Positions 4,836 to 5,483 of a DNA stretch of 5,483 bases are shown piece by piece. The stretch is from NCBI GenBank assembly GCA_030630935.1, contig DAOVMD010000234.1, forward strand, positions 1 through 5,483, given 5' to 3'. Position numbers and translations under genes: made by a program. The notes beneath the pieces are model-generated. The model saw only the letters and a program-made list of their open reading frames with translations, ran no database searches and had not been told where the DNA came from. Position 1 is the stretch's first letter. Every line of letters starts with the position of its first letter. The stretch is from Candidatus Mcinerneyibacteriota bacterium (GTDB lineage Bacteria; AUK180; JAQVHJ01).

Positions 4836-5483
4836 ATGGAAGTTAAAGTAGGATTAGTCTCAGACATAGGAAAGAAACGCAGTATTAATGAGGATAATCT
4901 TTTAGTTGATAAGAAACTTGGAATATATATGGTTGCTGATGGGATGGGAGGTCATGCTGCCGGTGACCTAGCATCTACAGTTGCAGTTGAGACCGTTCAT
5001 AAGTTCTTGAAGAAGCATTTTGGGAATGAAAAAATCAGATTACCATTTCTTGTTGATGAAGATTTTTCATTTGTAGGAAATTGTGCTATTCAGGCATTAT
5101 ATATTGCAAATCAGAAGATCTTTGAAAAGGCCAAAAAGAGTGAAAATTTCAAGGATATGGGAACCACTGCAGTTTTAATGATCTTACAGGATGATGTTCT
5201 TTTCATTTCACATGTAGGCGATTCTCGGGCTTATCTTTATAGAGAAGGCGGACTTTTCCAATTAACTGAGGATCATTCCTGGGTCAATGAGCAATTACGT
5301 CTTAACCAGATTACTCCACTTGAAGCAAGGACACATAAGTGGAAAAATGTGATCATGCGTGCATTAGGTTCCAGGGAAACGGTTCAAGTAGATATAAACG
5401 CTTATTACCTTCAGGAAGATGACATTGTTCTTGCAACAACAGATGGATTAACAGATATGGTGCCAAATTCTAAAATTGCTGCA
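4836..5483 (+). CDS. PP2C-family Ser/Thr protein phosphatase, 3' end outside window
   Basis: The frame is open for 216 codons from ATG 4836 to the edge. It encodes a metal-dependent PP2C (PPM) phosphatase of the bacterial Stp/PrpC type, which removes phosphate from Ser/Thr and usually opposes Hanks-type kinases. Motifs appear in family order: VSDIGKKRSINEDN (8-21, with Arg15 and Asp20), VADGMGGHAAGD (33-44, metal ligand Asp35), MGTTAV (108-113), VGDSRAYLY (127-135), LTEDHSW, and LATTDGLTD (around 199-207, metal ligand Asp203). No signal peptide or membrane segment is seen, so a cytoplasmic enzyme is likely. Full-length members have about 240-260 residues; the last Asp-Asn motif must lie just outside. 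It starts six bases after gcvPB with only a weak TAGG site overlapping that gene's stop, suggesting translational coupling. Extra domains beyond the edge cannot be ruled out, nor can a kinase or FHA-protein gene following it, which is a common arrangement. Confidence 0.93.
   Translation, partial: MEVKVGLVSDIGKKRSINEDNLLVDKKLGIYMVADGMGGHAAGDLASTVAVETVHKFLKKHFGNEKIRLPFLVDEDFSFVGNCAIQALYIANQKIFEKAKKSENFKDMGTTAVLMILQDDVLFISHVGDSRAYLYREGGLFQLTEDHSWVNEQLRLNQITPLEARTHKWKNVIMRALGSRETVQVDINAYYLQEDDIVLATTDGLTDMVPNSKIAA

Larger units (their letters stand above)
457..5483 (+). other. Predicted gcvT-gcvH-gcvPA-gcvPB-phosphatase transcription unit
   Basis: Five plus-strand genes follow one promoter with gaps of 13, 12, 10 and 6 bases. 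None of the gaps holds a hairpin followed by a T-run, and none is long enough for a normal promoter. The first four genes make three of the four components of the glycine cleavage complex. The phosphatase gene is joined only by position. The unit continues past the right edge, so its last gene is unknown. Confidence 0.7.

Noticed and set aside
4631-4867. Minus-strand open frame of 78 codons at the gcvPB/phosphatase junction
   Set aside because: It is antisense to the gcvPB C-terminus and the phosphatase start, with no sign of being a real gene.

Overview
The window is AT-rich bacterial DNA. It holds one clear plus-strand operon behind a repeat-rich, gene-poor leader of about 500 bases. The operon encodes the glycine cleavage system in the order gcvT, gcvH, gcvPA, gcvPB, followed by the start of a PP2C-family Ser/Thr protein phosphatase that runs off the right edge. 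The gaps between the five genes are only 13, 12, 10 and 6 bases, and I see no terminator or internal promoter between them, so I read them as one transcription unit.

Left region (1-498). The minus strand carries a near-consensus sigma-70-type promoter (TTGACA, 17 bases, TAAAAT), a strong ribosome binding site and an ATG, but that frame stops after six codons next to a run of six T. Between about 150 and 420 lie a direct repeat, a three-copy heptamer repeat, two adjoining perfect hairpins and an imperfect palindrome of a type that looks like a dispersed genomic repeat. A good extended -10 promoter at 434-462 then drives gcvT. The leader it leaves, about 30 nt, is too short for a glycine riboswitch.

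Operon (499-5483). GcvPA and GcvPB form the two-subunit glycine decarboxylase (P-protein), which transfers the aminomethyl group of glycine to the lipoyl arm of GcvH (Lys63) and releases CO2. GcvT passes the one-carbon unit to tetrahydrofolate and releases ammonia. The fourth component, dihydrolipoamide dehydrogenase (L-protein), is not in the window and must be encoded elsewhere, as is common. The phosphatase has all the N-terminal and central PP2C motifs that fit before the edge. Its link to glycine metabolism is positional only.

Organism. The evidence is the strong A/T bias, a split P-protein, clear Shine-Dalgarno sequences and TTG/TATAAT-like promoters instead of the Bacteroidetes type. 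I would guess a member of the Ignavibacteria/Chlorobi side of the FCB group or another AT-rich anaerobe or facultative lineage, with low confidence; no marker here fixes the phylum. The coding part is ordinary core metabolism, and I found no convincing undescribed system. The points most worth a second look are the upstream repeats, the interrupted divergent start and the phosphatase at the end of the operon.
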